Part shown: piece by piece, positions 24,158 through 34,698 of the stretch | How positions within the stretch are numbered: position 1 is the first letter of the stretch | Layout: every line of letters starts with the position of its first letter | DNA from: Lates calcarifer | Taxonomy: Eukaryota; Chordata; Actinopteri; Centropomidae | Assembly: GCF_001640805.2 (NCBI RefSeq) | Contig: NC_066856.1 | Span: forward strand, 15,785,087-15,849,086 | Reading direction: 5' to 3' | DNA length: 64,000 bases | Notes under the pieces: generated by a model | Told to the model about the DNA's origin: nothing | The model's input: the letters and a program-made list of their open reading frames with translations, nothing else | Databases searched by the model: none | Made by a program: the position numbers and the translations under genes

Positions 24158-26504
24158 CCATACTATATTTACATCAACAGTTTTCTGTAACTTTATTTTG
24201 CACATTCTGCACCTGTATTTAAGGAATCACTCCTTGGAATTATTATTATTATATTGCATTTTTTTTACAGTCTATGGGAACAACCTGCAGCAGTGATTTT
24301 GTTGCAACACTGCAAGACAGTGAGGTGACAGAGCTGCTCCTGATTCGAGCCTTTAAAATAGTAGATAAGAATTTGACTCTGTTGCATTTCGTAGTCAGCC
24401 CTAATCACATCCTTTTACAACACCTACAATAGTGCCACACAGGCACTGGGCAATATTGCACATGCAGTGATATATTGCAAACCTCTCAGTGGGCCCATGA
24501 GGCATTTCTCTGTTGAAACTGTACATTTTCCCAGTGTTGGGAAGTACACCATAACAATACTGCATACGACCTTTCAAATAGTATCATTAATCAGTAATTT
24601 TATACAAATAAATTAACCAACAAACAAACACATAAATAATCATAAAATATGCAGTGTTTTTCTATAGCTTCACACTGTGTAGTTTGTAAATGTGTCTATT
24701 GTTCTTTTAATGTAAATTACATAAACACTCTGAAGAAAAATAAAGTATACGACAGATATTCTGTAGGTCTATGTCTGTATAATGACTCCAGTTTTCAAAT
24801 GTAAACATTAGCATAAAGAACAAATATGGTTTTTGTCAATAAGCATCAACCATACAATGGCACACTCTGGCATCCCCCACCCTATTGTTCTCCTGCAATC
24901 CAGGCTTTGGTCTACAGCTGTGGATTCATTCCACTTTTCTTCTAATTAGCATATTTGATTATGCAGAGGAATTCTCTTGACTTTACCAAGCTTCCTGAGA
25001 GCCTCTATTAATTTCCACCGACGAGGAATACTCCGATCACAATTAAATGATAAACGGTTAAGTGTTGCATATGGAAATCACAGTCTGTCTTGTTTAGATG
25101 CAAGTCATTTTTTCCCCCCTAGAATGAATAGCTGTGAATTAGCATGACAGGTCACATCCACACCGGGTCGAGGATTTGGCACTCAACGTTGCATGGTGAT
25201 TGCTGCTTTACATAAATCATGTAGCCCTTCAAAACTGTGTTGAGACAAAACAATGATTTCCTCTGTAAACAAACTTTTCCTCACAAATTTGCAGATCTGT
25301 GCCCTAAGGGTTTGTTTGTGCATCAGTCTCTTGATGTCTCAGACTGACATCTTAATGCTAATTAGCCCTTTTAAAAAGCTTAATGTCTCCATACTTATAC
25401 ACAGTTTTGCCATATATTTGCCATACCTGACTTTTGGTGTAACAAAGAGGCAACACAACTATAAAAATGCGTCCAGAAACTTTGGGACACTGAAATACTG
25501 TGAAACTGTGTGTGATATTTTAAACCACTACAATATAAAGTCTCAGTTAGATCTGCTTGCATCAGATGTTGAGTGTTTGGTTTGGATAAGCTTCAATGAG
25601 TTTCACTTTCCAGAGCTCTATCTTTGTGGCATTTAGAATTGACACAATAAAAGGGAATAATTACACATATCTCATCTATGGAAGGGACTGGCACAACATG
25701 GATTTTGTTTTTTATAAATGAAGAGATTTCAGTTGTACAGAATTCATAAAGCACATGCAATTGTATGTGTTTCAGCCAGAGGTTGCAGTAATCCCCCTGT
25801 TGGCCAGAGACTCTGATCTTCCATTACACATTGTATTGAACAGCCTGTGGGGAGGAAGCACACTTGCTTGTCCCCCCACCCCTCCCTAGAAAGCTTTTTG
25901 TGTTTTAAGCATGTCTTTGTGTTGTGATGGAGAAAAGAGCACAATGCAGAACTATCACACATGGTGTAAGAAATGTTGTCCATTGTTTCATTAATCACCA
26001 GCATGTAATCTGTGTTTCTTATTCAAGGCTGGTGAGTTACAAATGAGAAGACAGCTATAGGCAAGAAAAGAAAAACAAGATGCAAAGATGAGAGCCCACA
26101 GGTGAAACAACAGCCAGACAAATCGTCCTTAAGTGAGGCTTTACAGGAGTGAGCCTGGAAATGCCAGTGAAAGGAAGAGTCTAGAAAATGAGGAAAACAC
26201 TGCAGTTTCAGTCAGTCTTTGGTTGTGATGATCACAACTGGCAAGACAATCTCACAAAGGACATTTAGTATAGTAGCTGTTGTGGAGTTTTCAATTACTG
26301 CACATGACCTTCATCAGTAGATGGAGTTGTTGTGGAATTGTTGCCATTTCAAATGTCCACCTTTTTCTGAGCTCTTCACTGTTTATCACCAACCTTAATA
26401 CTGCAAATCCCATGTCAGCAATAAAGAAAATTTAATTTTAACCCAAATTTGGCCAGTTTAACTCTTTCAGTGTGAAGCAGCAGCAGTAGGAAGTGTTCAG
26501 CAGT
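24156..26504. other. Gene-free stretch, CNE-like at 24880-25090
   Basis: Positions 24530-24545 hold CCAGTGTTGGGAAGTA, a word typical of several fish DNA transposon ends, too short to assign. Positions 24880-25090 are CNE-like, with CTAATTAGCATATTTGATTA. The 127-codon frame at 25253-25636 is AT-rich, Leu/Ile/Cys-rich, with no recognised domain or splice context. A weak CTCF-like CCCCCTGTTGGCC lies at 25793-25805. Confidence 0.3.
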
Positions 26505-26875
26505 AGGAGAGTGAACGGTGAGCAGTGAGGCAGTCCAAACAAGTTCATAGAACCTCATAGTAAAGCAGCTGCTTATTTACACATCCAGCAGTTACAGGGG
26601 GTTATATTCACTTTCCTATCAGTTCTATTTGTGGTCTCTACCAACTCCTGAGGGAAATATCTGGCTCTTTAGCTGCTAAATGCTCCACTGTGTTCACCAG
26701 TCAGTTGCTAACAGTGTCTGTCTAACATTTGGTGCTGAGCAGGTAGTACACAGTGGGTCTTTTAGAACTTTTTTTTATCAGCTGCTGCAGTTGAAAACCA
26801 TCCTGTTGTGTGGTGAGAATGAACTGAAACAGTGAATTTATGGACAATGAGTTGAAACTTTCTATAAAGCTCCAT
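26505..26875. repeat. Family E repeat, main copy
   Basis: The ordered words CATAGTAAAGCAGCTGCTTA, CATCCAGCAGTTACAGGGGG, CCAACTCCTGAGGGAAATAT, CTGGCTCTTTAGCTGCTAAA and CACAGTGGGTCTTTTAGAAC match an abundant, well-preserved teleost repeat from memory. A diverged copy is at 11838-12042. Non-coding here. Confidence 0.6.
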
Positions 26876-26944
26876 ACAATCAAGATACAACACAAAGTGT
26901 TTGTCCTCCCCAGTCACTTTCACATATCATCTAGTCAACAGGTG

Positions 26945-27330
26945 TTTTGGCTTGTTTGGTAATTAGCACAGATTAATTAAGGGACACCTGCTGATTGTAG
27001 TTGTGTTTTGCTGACGTGCATGTGGATCATGTTTAGCCTTTTAACATATTTAGCTTTAGTTATCTATTAGGTGATGGATAAATCACTGCTATAAGCTGAT
27101 TTTTTGTTATTTCCTGGAGTGGGCGGAGCCACTGTCTATATAAGCAGGGGTTAGAGCCTTTCCAGGCATTTTGTCACTCCATGCTGGCATGAGCAGGCCA
27201 CAGTGACTGCCTTCTTTTGTTTGTTTTAGTACTATTTCCTCTTGTTAATATGGGTGCCCCCTGTTATTTTTCATTTTTCTTCAGTTTTGTTTTTGTGTCG
27301 TTTTGGTCAAGCTGATCTGCACTGAAAATC
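26945..27330 (+). promoter_or_regulatory. LTR-like or promoter-like segment
   Basis: GGGCGG at 27121-27126 (GC-box type) precedes TATATAAG at 27137-27144, spaced like a core promoter with initiation expected about 27165-27175. No coding frame follows. Upstream text (CACCTGCTGATTGTAG) and T-rich downstream text resemble the U3-R region of a fish LTR element. No second LTR, primer-binding site or target duplication was seen, so a solo LTR remnant is inferred rather than shown. Confidence 0.35.
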
Positions 27331-27931
27331 CACAGTTCTAAAGAGGAGAGAAACAGGGGAAATAGAGAAAACAGAACAGATTAAAGGCCCCCTTCCTGTT
27401 TGCCCTCACTGCTAAACCAACCTAACAGAAACCTTTCACATTGTCATTTTCAGTTTTGTTCTTCAATGTAAACCAATTGATTGCTGAAAAATGGCAACCA
27501 GAAATTGTATCAAAATCAGGGTTTAAGATTATATCTTAAATGATAAACTCATCTGACATTAACCAAAATTCCAACCAATGAATTAATCATCCTGCCGCCT
27601 ATCTCTCCATATCCTCATAAATCATTATTTTTAATTTCTACATGATCCTTCCCTGTGTCCTTCTCTGCCCTAACATCTTGTGTAATTAGGAAACACTGTA
27701 CATCAATTTAAAGAAAGTAGATGCTCTCAAAATGTCATTTCACTGGGTTTCTAAGCCCTAAAATTAGAGTAACAACAGGAAGAAATTCAGTTGGGTGACA
27801 ACAGAGCACCTTCTGGATATAAAATCCACAGGGGACAGCATCTTAAAGCAAACCACTTGAGGTTTTTCACTACTAAAATTACTGATGCAACAATTTTTGT
27901 TAAATTAATTCCTGTCGAGGGGTACAATTTA
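27331..27931. other. Gene-free stretch, nothing recognised
   Basis: AT-rich. The frame beginning at 27791 owes its end to the following T/G tract. Confidence 0.4.
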
Positions 27932-27932
27932 G

Positions 27933-27963
<31 letters not shown>

Positions 27964-27968
27964 GTTTT
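27932..27968. repeat. T-rich (TTTG/TTTTG)n tract
   Basis: Same order of units as 5269-5312: T run, TTTG units, TTTTG units, T run. Followed by CTGCAGGTGCAGCAGCAGCA, a short CAG-type run. Confidence 0.85.
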
Positions 27969-28868
27969 TGCTGCAGGTGCAGCAGCAGCAGTAGAAGCAG
28001 TTTCTTAAATATCAGCAGCCCACAAGCATGTTAAAGATTTTAGATATTAACCACGAAGGGTTAATTGTATATGATATGATTTGGAGTTCTGGCTCATGCA
28101 TATGCTCTGACTTGTGGGACAGAAGGGATAAAACCACAGTCTGGTCGGTGTTAATAAAAATGTAGAGACTAAATAGGAAATGATGGTGAAGGTGACTGAG
28201 AAAGGGCACTCACTGAGCATTTTGCAGAAGATGAGTGTGCATTACAAGTGCAGAACTAAAGGCTGTTATGTAAAACAAGCTCATTTGGGCATAAAAACTG
28301 AAACACTCTGTGCATCCACAAAATCTCTCCCCCATTCATACGGTGCTTTCTGGAACACATCCAGACTAAAGAGGGAGTTTATGTTTAAAAACTGTGAATA
28401 TAGTTACTGTGCCAGTTGTGGGCGGAGGAGGATGACATTATTTTGGCTTGTGCCTTGTGCCATAAAATACATTCAATTACTGTGAATGTACTTTAGTCTG
28501 CAGCGTGATATTTGAATTAAATGGATCAGGACAATAAGAGAATATGGTTTAGCATTTGTTCTAAAGCTTTCAAATTAATCAATACCTTTTACTCTCACAA
28601 ACAAGAAGCTAGACTAAATTTAATATTGTTAATCAATATTATTTATCTATTGACTTCCTCAACTGAATCAAGAAGTAAAGACACTTAAAGAGCCCCCAAG
28701 GTCTAAACTGTAACAACCCCTCTGATTAGTTCACTCAGGGCTGCAGGTGAAATTAGGAGACTAATCAGTGGCATGAGACACACCTGGGCCAGTGTGTCTC
28801 ATGCATGTAAGCCAAAGCAGCAGGTCTACACCCAGACGGAACATCTTCACTCAGCCACTCTCCTCTCC
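27969..28868. other. Gene-free stretch with possible retroelement text
   Basis: Positions 28700-28800 (CTGATTAGTTCACTCAGG, GACACACCTGGGCCAGTG) resemble fish LTR/retroelement sequence but cannot be assigned. The frame at 28180-28485 has no recognised domain. Confidence 0.3.
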
Positions 28869-28992
28869 GCCTTTATTGGACAGCTTAGAGCAAATAGGTG
28901 GGACCTATGGGGAGAGAGAGGGGTAGGACATGCAACAGAGGTTCACAGTCAAAACAGGAATGTTGCACAGTATGCATCTTAACCACCAGATG
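28869..28992. repeat. SINE-like teleost repeat fragment
   Basis: CTTTATTGGACAGCTTAGAG, GGGGAGAGAGAGGGGTAGGA, CATGCAACAGAGGTTCACAG, and ATGCATCTTAACCACCAGAT. This matches, in worn form, a familiar fish repeat that ends in a tRNA-like 'cttaaccac' stretch. The 69-codon frame across it is incidental. Confidence 0.55.
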
Positions 28993-30175
28993 CTTCTCAT
29001 TTTGCTTGTTTTATTATGTATGATAATACTTTTTTCATTCTGATTCTGTTTTGTGTGTCTGTCTCAATGAAATAAATTAAATGGAAAAGCACAAAAATTG
29101 CCTTTTGTCTGCTTCCAAGCAGATGACAGCTCATGGAGGGAGAAGGAGGCTCTGCGGTATTGATAAGGTTTTGCAGCCTACAGATATTGGAAAATGAGTG
29201 GTGGCCTCTGATGAACCCAGTCTGGACACAGGAAACAACCTAAGGGATGACATGTTTCAGCTGTAGAGTAAAAACATTAGCTACGACCTGTGGTTTGGAA
29301 GCTAAACTGGGGGTAACCGCATATTGGCTCTATGTTTCTTTAAAAGAGGAGTGTAGAACGGATGTGTCCAAAGTTTTCTAAAAACTCACGAAAAAAATCT
29401 TTATCTAAACTATAACATGCAACAGTAATATCAAAGTTCTGTAGAATTGTGTAGGTTGAATTTAATTCTACAGCTGCCTTTGGGTAATTGTTAGAAGCTT
29501 AAGGCAATTTAGAAAGTATCCCATGCAATTCTTCTCTGCTGGAGGTTCAGTTTGTACAGAGTAGAGTAATACAACTCAAAAGCCTCATTGATTTCTCCGG
29601 GCTTGTGCAGCATTGTGAGAGCGGCCCTCCATCTGGAGGATCAGACTACAAGCGGCTTAACACTTGAGTTGACAAAAAGTTGACTACATTTATCTTCATA
29701 TTCATGTGCTGAGAAATGCAAGCGTAAAATCATTCAAATCAGACAGCCAGTGATATGCCTCCATTATCCACTACAACAGTGAGAGTGGACAGTGAAAAGT
29801 GCAGGTTTGTTTGTTTTCAGTTTGTTGTTTATCTCCTTTATCAAAGGAGCTAACACAGGAGTAATGATTGTCCTGGAACTTATTAGGAACAGGAAAGACA
29901 GAGTATTCACAGGGTGGAGGGTGTTGACAGAAAGTCATAGGTCGGGGTGAGTAGGGACCCAACAGCAATTTTTCCTCCTGAGCCCAATGACAAGTTAACC
30001 CAGGAATGGTCAGAGGTTAAGAGTACAACAAGATTGTGCTGGCTGTTGTTAGATTTGAAAGGAATGCACTGTTGAGTGTCGAGGTGCACTGAAGCTTGCT
30101 AAATTTCTTAAAGCATACACTGGACGATAGGAGGGAACGTCCTGAACTGCCTGTCTGCAGAGGGGGGGACTAGCG
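28993..30175. other. Gene-free stretch, nothing recognised
   Basis: No splice-framed coding sequence. Minus-strand frames at 29771-30089 lack features. Confidence 0.4.
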
Positions 30176-30290
30176 CAGGGAGACATGGAGAATATGTAAT
30201 CTCCACACGGAGAGCACTGTGGCGACAAGCACTAGTCGTTCCTGATGCAAGGTGACAGTCCAAGCACTTAGCCACTGTGATGCCCAAATA
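30176..30290 (-). repeat. Degenerate teleost repeat fragment
   Basis: CAGGGAGACATGGAGAATAT, then TCTCCACACGGAGAG, then AAGGTGACAGTCCAAGCACT followed by TAGCCACTGTGATGCCC. This is the antisense of the common fish segment that begins 'cacagtggttagcac' and ends in a 'cacacggagtttgcatgttctcc' type motif. Orientation is inferred from that memory. Confidence 0.5.
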
Positions 30291-30939
30291 GATCTGGGTT
30301 GCACGGCCTGATGTCTTCCACTTTATCCTCTGAGGGTTTGTTCATCATTCTTTAACAATCTGAATTAGACTGCTGCATGAATTCTTACTTTGGTTTATGA
30401 CACACAGAGTGACACATAACTTTTTTGTAGCTTAGACATTATTGGAAATGTGGATATTATTAAAATAGATTAGCTCATATATCTTTGGCTTTAAACCATT
30501 GACAGAACAGAACATGGTCATTTATTTGTCTGGTATGTACGTACAGTTACAATGAAAGAGCGAGAATATGAGGAATCACTTCTACACTGTGGAATGACTT
30601 GTACATATATTCTATATGGCCTACGAGAAAATTCAAGCTGAATAATGTTTCATAAGACTGGACCCTCTTGAAAAGTTGTAAAGCTGATGTTATAAAGCTC
30701 AGAAGTAATAATAAGGCAAAAGAATAATGGGCAGACAGAACAGACTGCAGGCAAGCAGCTTCACAATAAAAGGAAATGATGCTGAGGGAAAGAAGAAAGA
30801 GGATGTGATAAAAATAAAAGGGGGGTAGAAAGAAAGGGGTACTGAAGCAGTAGGCGATCCTGACAAGTTAGAATCCCGCCTGATCACAAGAGTTGGGTTC
30901 AGATCAGATGCTGAAGTCAGCGCATTTGAAGCAGCAGAA

Positions 30940-31165
30940 GGCACCGTGGGAATACATTCCTCCAAACCGAGGGAAGACGGAGACAAAAAAGAGAGAGAAG
31001 CAGAAACAGAGAGGGGTGGCAATGGAGAGAGAGAGTGAGGAGAGAAAGCAAAGAATTTCATTGCCTGCTGGTTCTTCAATACACTGTGGGAACATAACTC
31101 AGGGTTTGCTGAAGATGGAGAAAGAGAGCAAGGAGGAGGAAAAGAACAGAAAAGAGAGAACACAA
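30940..31165. repeat. Purine-rich low-complexity tract
   Basis: The + strand is almost all A and G for long runs (GAGAGAAGCAGAAACAGAGA, AGAGAGAGAGTGAGGAGAGA). It causes open frames on both strands (30699-31195) that are Ser/Pro/Leu-rich or Lys/Glu-rich. These are compositional artefacts. Confidence 0.75.
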
Positions 31166-32159
31166 TTAAACATCCATGCAGAGCTAGAAGTGTAACAAAA
31201 AGTTACCTACTGTTTGTGCTGAGTAAGGCTAGTTGATATGACACTATATCCGATAAGTTTGGGTTCAGTTACCTTTGACAACAGACTTTGACGTGACGTG
31301 ATAATTGCAGATAAATAAACTAATAACAAACCTAACAAAATCTCCATCTTGCTCCTCATGAAAGCAAAAATGTCTCTACCTCTGATCATCCTTGTCAGCA
31401 CAGCTACAACCCACATCCTCCCTCAGGTCAGTCAAATGGCCACCCCAGCCTGGGGAAAGATATAATTAAAAAGAAAGTTCTCTTTTTATGGATAGAATAC
31501 ATGGATGCCAGACCGTGAGGCCTCCACAGGGTATCGCAAAAATCATTCAACAGGATATTTGAACAGCTGAAACAAATGCAAATACTGTGAAAGTGCTGCA
31601 CAGAGTTTGCCAAAATGTGTTTATTCTCCTTGGAGTTGTGGAGCAAGAGGAAAGTAGGAGACCCAATTATATGCTCCTTTAGAAGAAAATGATGGTATTA
31701 CACTGTAGATTATAGCATTACTGTACCCCAATTAAGGTAATAGCTTGATTAAATATTTATATAGTTTACAAGAACCCTGACTCTGCAATAAGCTTTCCTG
31801 ATCAGAATCAAAACAGCAAAAGAAACCAGACCTATGTGTGTATTTGCCAAAGATGTGCAAATTGGCTCCATTAATTATGTTTACCTTACTTAAATTGAGA
31901 CCTGTGTACAATTAAGATAACCTGGTTAAAGTGTTTATTGTACATGTGTACATGACAAATTAAGTTATCAGCGACCAGCTACGCTTTAACCTCATTAACA
32001 GCAGGTACAGACATGCTAGCTGAGTATCCTATCTGACAGAGGAAGACATGCTAATGCAAGGTGTAAATGCATGCAAAACATATTAGAATATATGGCTACA
32101 TCTTACTCATGTTGTGACTAGATCTCAGGAGAACAGAAACACAGTTCATAAACCAAGAC
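31166..32159. other. Gene-free stretch, nothing recognised
   Basis: AT-rich with several short minus-strand frames and no supporting features. Confidence 0.4.
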
Positions 32160-32450
32160 TAGCAGCTTTGAGCTACATGCTACACCAGCATTTTAACAGT
32201 TCATCATCGTTATCATGTTCACACTGATAAAGCTAATATGCTGATGTTTTCACCACTTTATTCTAACATTTGCAATCACTAAACAAAAAGTACAGCTGAG
32301 GCTGATAGGAATGTCATTAGGTTTGCAGGTGTTCGGTCATAAAAAAAGGTATAACAATTCAGCTTGAGGAGAAACACTGTCTGCACCAACTTTCACAGCA
32401 ATCCATCCAATCGTTGTTGAGATTTTCCTGACTGACTGACAGTAGGATTT
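32160..32450. repeat. Family A repeat fragment 3
   Basis: TAATATGCTGATGTTTTCAC, AAGTACAGCTGAGGCTGATA, GGAATGTCATTAGGTTTGCA, GTGTTCGGTCATAAA, AGCTTGAGGAGAAACACTGT and CAGCAATCCATCCAATCGTT. Same order and orientation as the copy at 21070-21590. Confidence 0.65.
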
Positions 32451-33755
32451 GTACAGCATGGTTAAAGATACATCAATCAAGATACATCATCATCAGCTGA
32501 GCAAGCCTGCTAAAAAGTTATAAACAAGCCTTTACTCAACAAAGGAAAATAGGTAGAGCCCATGTGGCAGTACTGCTTCCCTTGAGCTGGTACATGCATC
32601 TTTGTTTGTTGACATGTCTGCCAGCTATACCTAATTTCCATATCATGATTTGATCACAATGTAGGCAGAACTGAGATAACAAAATGTTTATTAACGTCAG
32701 ATGTTAATGCAAAGATAAGCCAGTGATCAGATCAAGATAACATATCCAAATATAGATTGCATGTTAATAATACAGGTGTAAATAACCACTAACAGGGAGA
32801 CGAGAAGAGAAGTCTGGCAGTGATGCTAGAACCAGAGAGTTATCTACCTGTGCAAGGGAGAGAGAGAGCATCTCAACTGCTGAATGTCGGAGGTGTAACA
32901 CTCCCGATCAAGATGTTTAGCAAGATGTCCACAGAAAAAGGAATAGCCTAAGTATTTTAACACCCTGTCACTGTAAGTCAAAGTGTAGTGAACATCGGTC
33001 TCCAACCGTAAATGTCAAGGGCAGAGGCAAAGTCAGAGGGATGAGCCTATATACTGTAAAAGAAACCATTTGTCACTGTTCTGCATCCCATTACAGAGGT
33101 TCCAATTTGTAGCTGCTGCACAGCACCATACACGAAGAAGAGGGAGAAAAATATTCTCTATCGCCTATTACAGCCCAGATAATCTCCACAAAGCTGCCAT
33201 GCAATACTCCTCCAGTCCTCTTTTGCATTTTGGGAGCATCCTCAGGAGGTAGAGTGGAAAATACTGTTAGGTATTTGATTTGAATCAATGGTTTTTTCAA
33301 ACGGCTAACATCATAACAGATTAACTTTGCTATGTTCTTCTCTTTACTCACCTGCAGGAAATCGGCTAACCCAAGGAATCAGATAAACTGCATTTTGCTG
33401 TGAGATTTTTTTTAATGAAAATCCTGCAAATAGTGAGATGAATTTTACAGCTCACAATGGGATAATATATTTCTTACCATTTGATCCTCTGTTGCTGAAG
33501 TAGCCTTTGATTCAAACAATGTTACTCATGCTACAATCCAGTTCTCTATATTTAGTACATCTTGATCAATGCTCAGTGATGGAGCCATTTTCTGGCTGCG
33601 GGCATTAGTGTGGCCATTAAACTTTCTCTGATGCAGCACTTTCTGTATAAGTGGACAATTTTGCTGACTTTCCTATAGCAGGTCGATGATAAATTGGATT
33701 CTAAGTAAACAGTGATGAAGCACCTTAAGCAGTCAGTATTGGCAGTCATAAACCC
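32451..33755. other. Gene-free stretch, nothing firmly recognised
   Basis: The frame at 33070-33252 follows an acceptor-like CCCATTACAG, but the translation has no recognisable family and no donor. Not called. Confidence 0.35.
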
Positions 33756-34200
33756 TGCTCTATATCCCAGCGAATCCTAATCATCGGTGACAAATATACT
33801 TAGGAGCACCTTTGGGGCACCTTTGACAGAGGCATTGTGTGCACCCGAGATGAAATGCTCTCCCTGTGGTTGATCAGCCAGCCGACCTGACCTTCCTGCA
33901 CCTTCCTGCCTCCTGTTGCCATTTTTGGACTATATTTTCACAGTAATCCACTCATCTGACAGTATCTTCAAGCTCTTTCATAATAATCTTTAATAAGGAC
34001 GACCTTTGATGCCACAGACAGCTTCACTGGGCCGTCTGATTTCTCCTCAGCCTGCCGACAGGCTAGTAATCCTCCTCTCTTATCTCGGCTCCCTCTGATA
34101 TCAAGGCTTAGTTTTCTTCGGGCTGTGGCAGCTGTTAGTAATGAACTTGGCATTTTTACTTCAGCGCATTGACAGTCAGAGTTAGGACTGATTGTCAAAC
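33756..34200. other. CNE-like block
   Basis: Non-repetitive sequence with two GCACCTTTG words 15 bases apart at 33807 and 33818 (GAGCACCTTTGGGGCACCTT), TTGATCAGCCAGCCGACC and CCTCAGCCTGCCGACAGGCT. It ends about 225 bp before arm 2 of the inverted pair. A minus-strand frame (33968-34198) overlaps it without splice context. Confidence 0.3.
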
Positions 34201-34425
34201 CATTACAAGGAAATTTCTGTTTTGATGATATGATACTGTGTCACCCTGAAGTTCACACAAACTGTGCTAACCCTCTCCAAAAAGAAGACCAGAATCAGAG
34301 GTGGTTCTGCAGCACTGTCATTTCACCAAGAAGGCAATTGTATTCATGAGTGTGCCAGCAGATATTGCAGTCTTCAAGCATTCACTGTGACACTTTTTAA
34401 AGAAGAACATCAGACCACTGCAGCA

Positions 34426-34698
34426 GAATGCTACCTTTTGGGTAATAAAACTTAACATGTACAAGAGTTATATGTCCCTGAATTTCCCGTCAGGGCAGTA
34501 TGTGTCAGCCTGTGCCTGCGCCACAGTGCTGAGCAGTGGAAACCGCCTAAGCTGAGCTGATAGATGGTTGAGCTGCAGGCATCTAGGACTGCCAAGCATC
34601 GGCGCTCAGCTCACTCCAGTCTCATACTTGCAGCCCTGGGATATGCCAAAGAGGAGAGCTATTGGAGCACTATCAGTATTCTCAGAGATTATAATGTC
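34426..34698 (+). repeat. Inverted homologous pair, arm 2
   Basis: Aligns with the reverse complement of 4441-4723 over its full length. The best part is 34504-34579, beginning GTCAGCCTGTGCCTGCGCCA. It keeps the relatively high GC of arm 1. There is no coding frame common to the two arms, no poly-A tail and no visible terminal inverted repeat. Divergence outside the core is large, so the duplication is old. Confidence 0.75.

Noticed and set aside
25253..25636. 127-codon plus-strand open frame
   Set aside because: AT-rich codons, Leu/Ile/Cys-rich, no recognisable domain and no neighbouring exon.
25793..25805. CTCF-like site CCCCCTGTTGGCC
   Set aside because: Only a partial match to the core; such partial sites are frequent.
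30699..31195. 154-codon minus-strand frame and opposing 100-codon plus-strand frame
   Set aside because: Purine-rich tract; Ser/Pro/Leu-rich on one strand and Lys/Glu-rich on the other, as composition predicts.
33070..33252. Short frame after an acceptor-like ATTACAG
   Set aside because: No donor, no terminal exon context and an unremarkable peptide.
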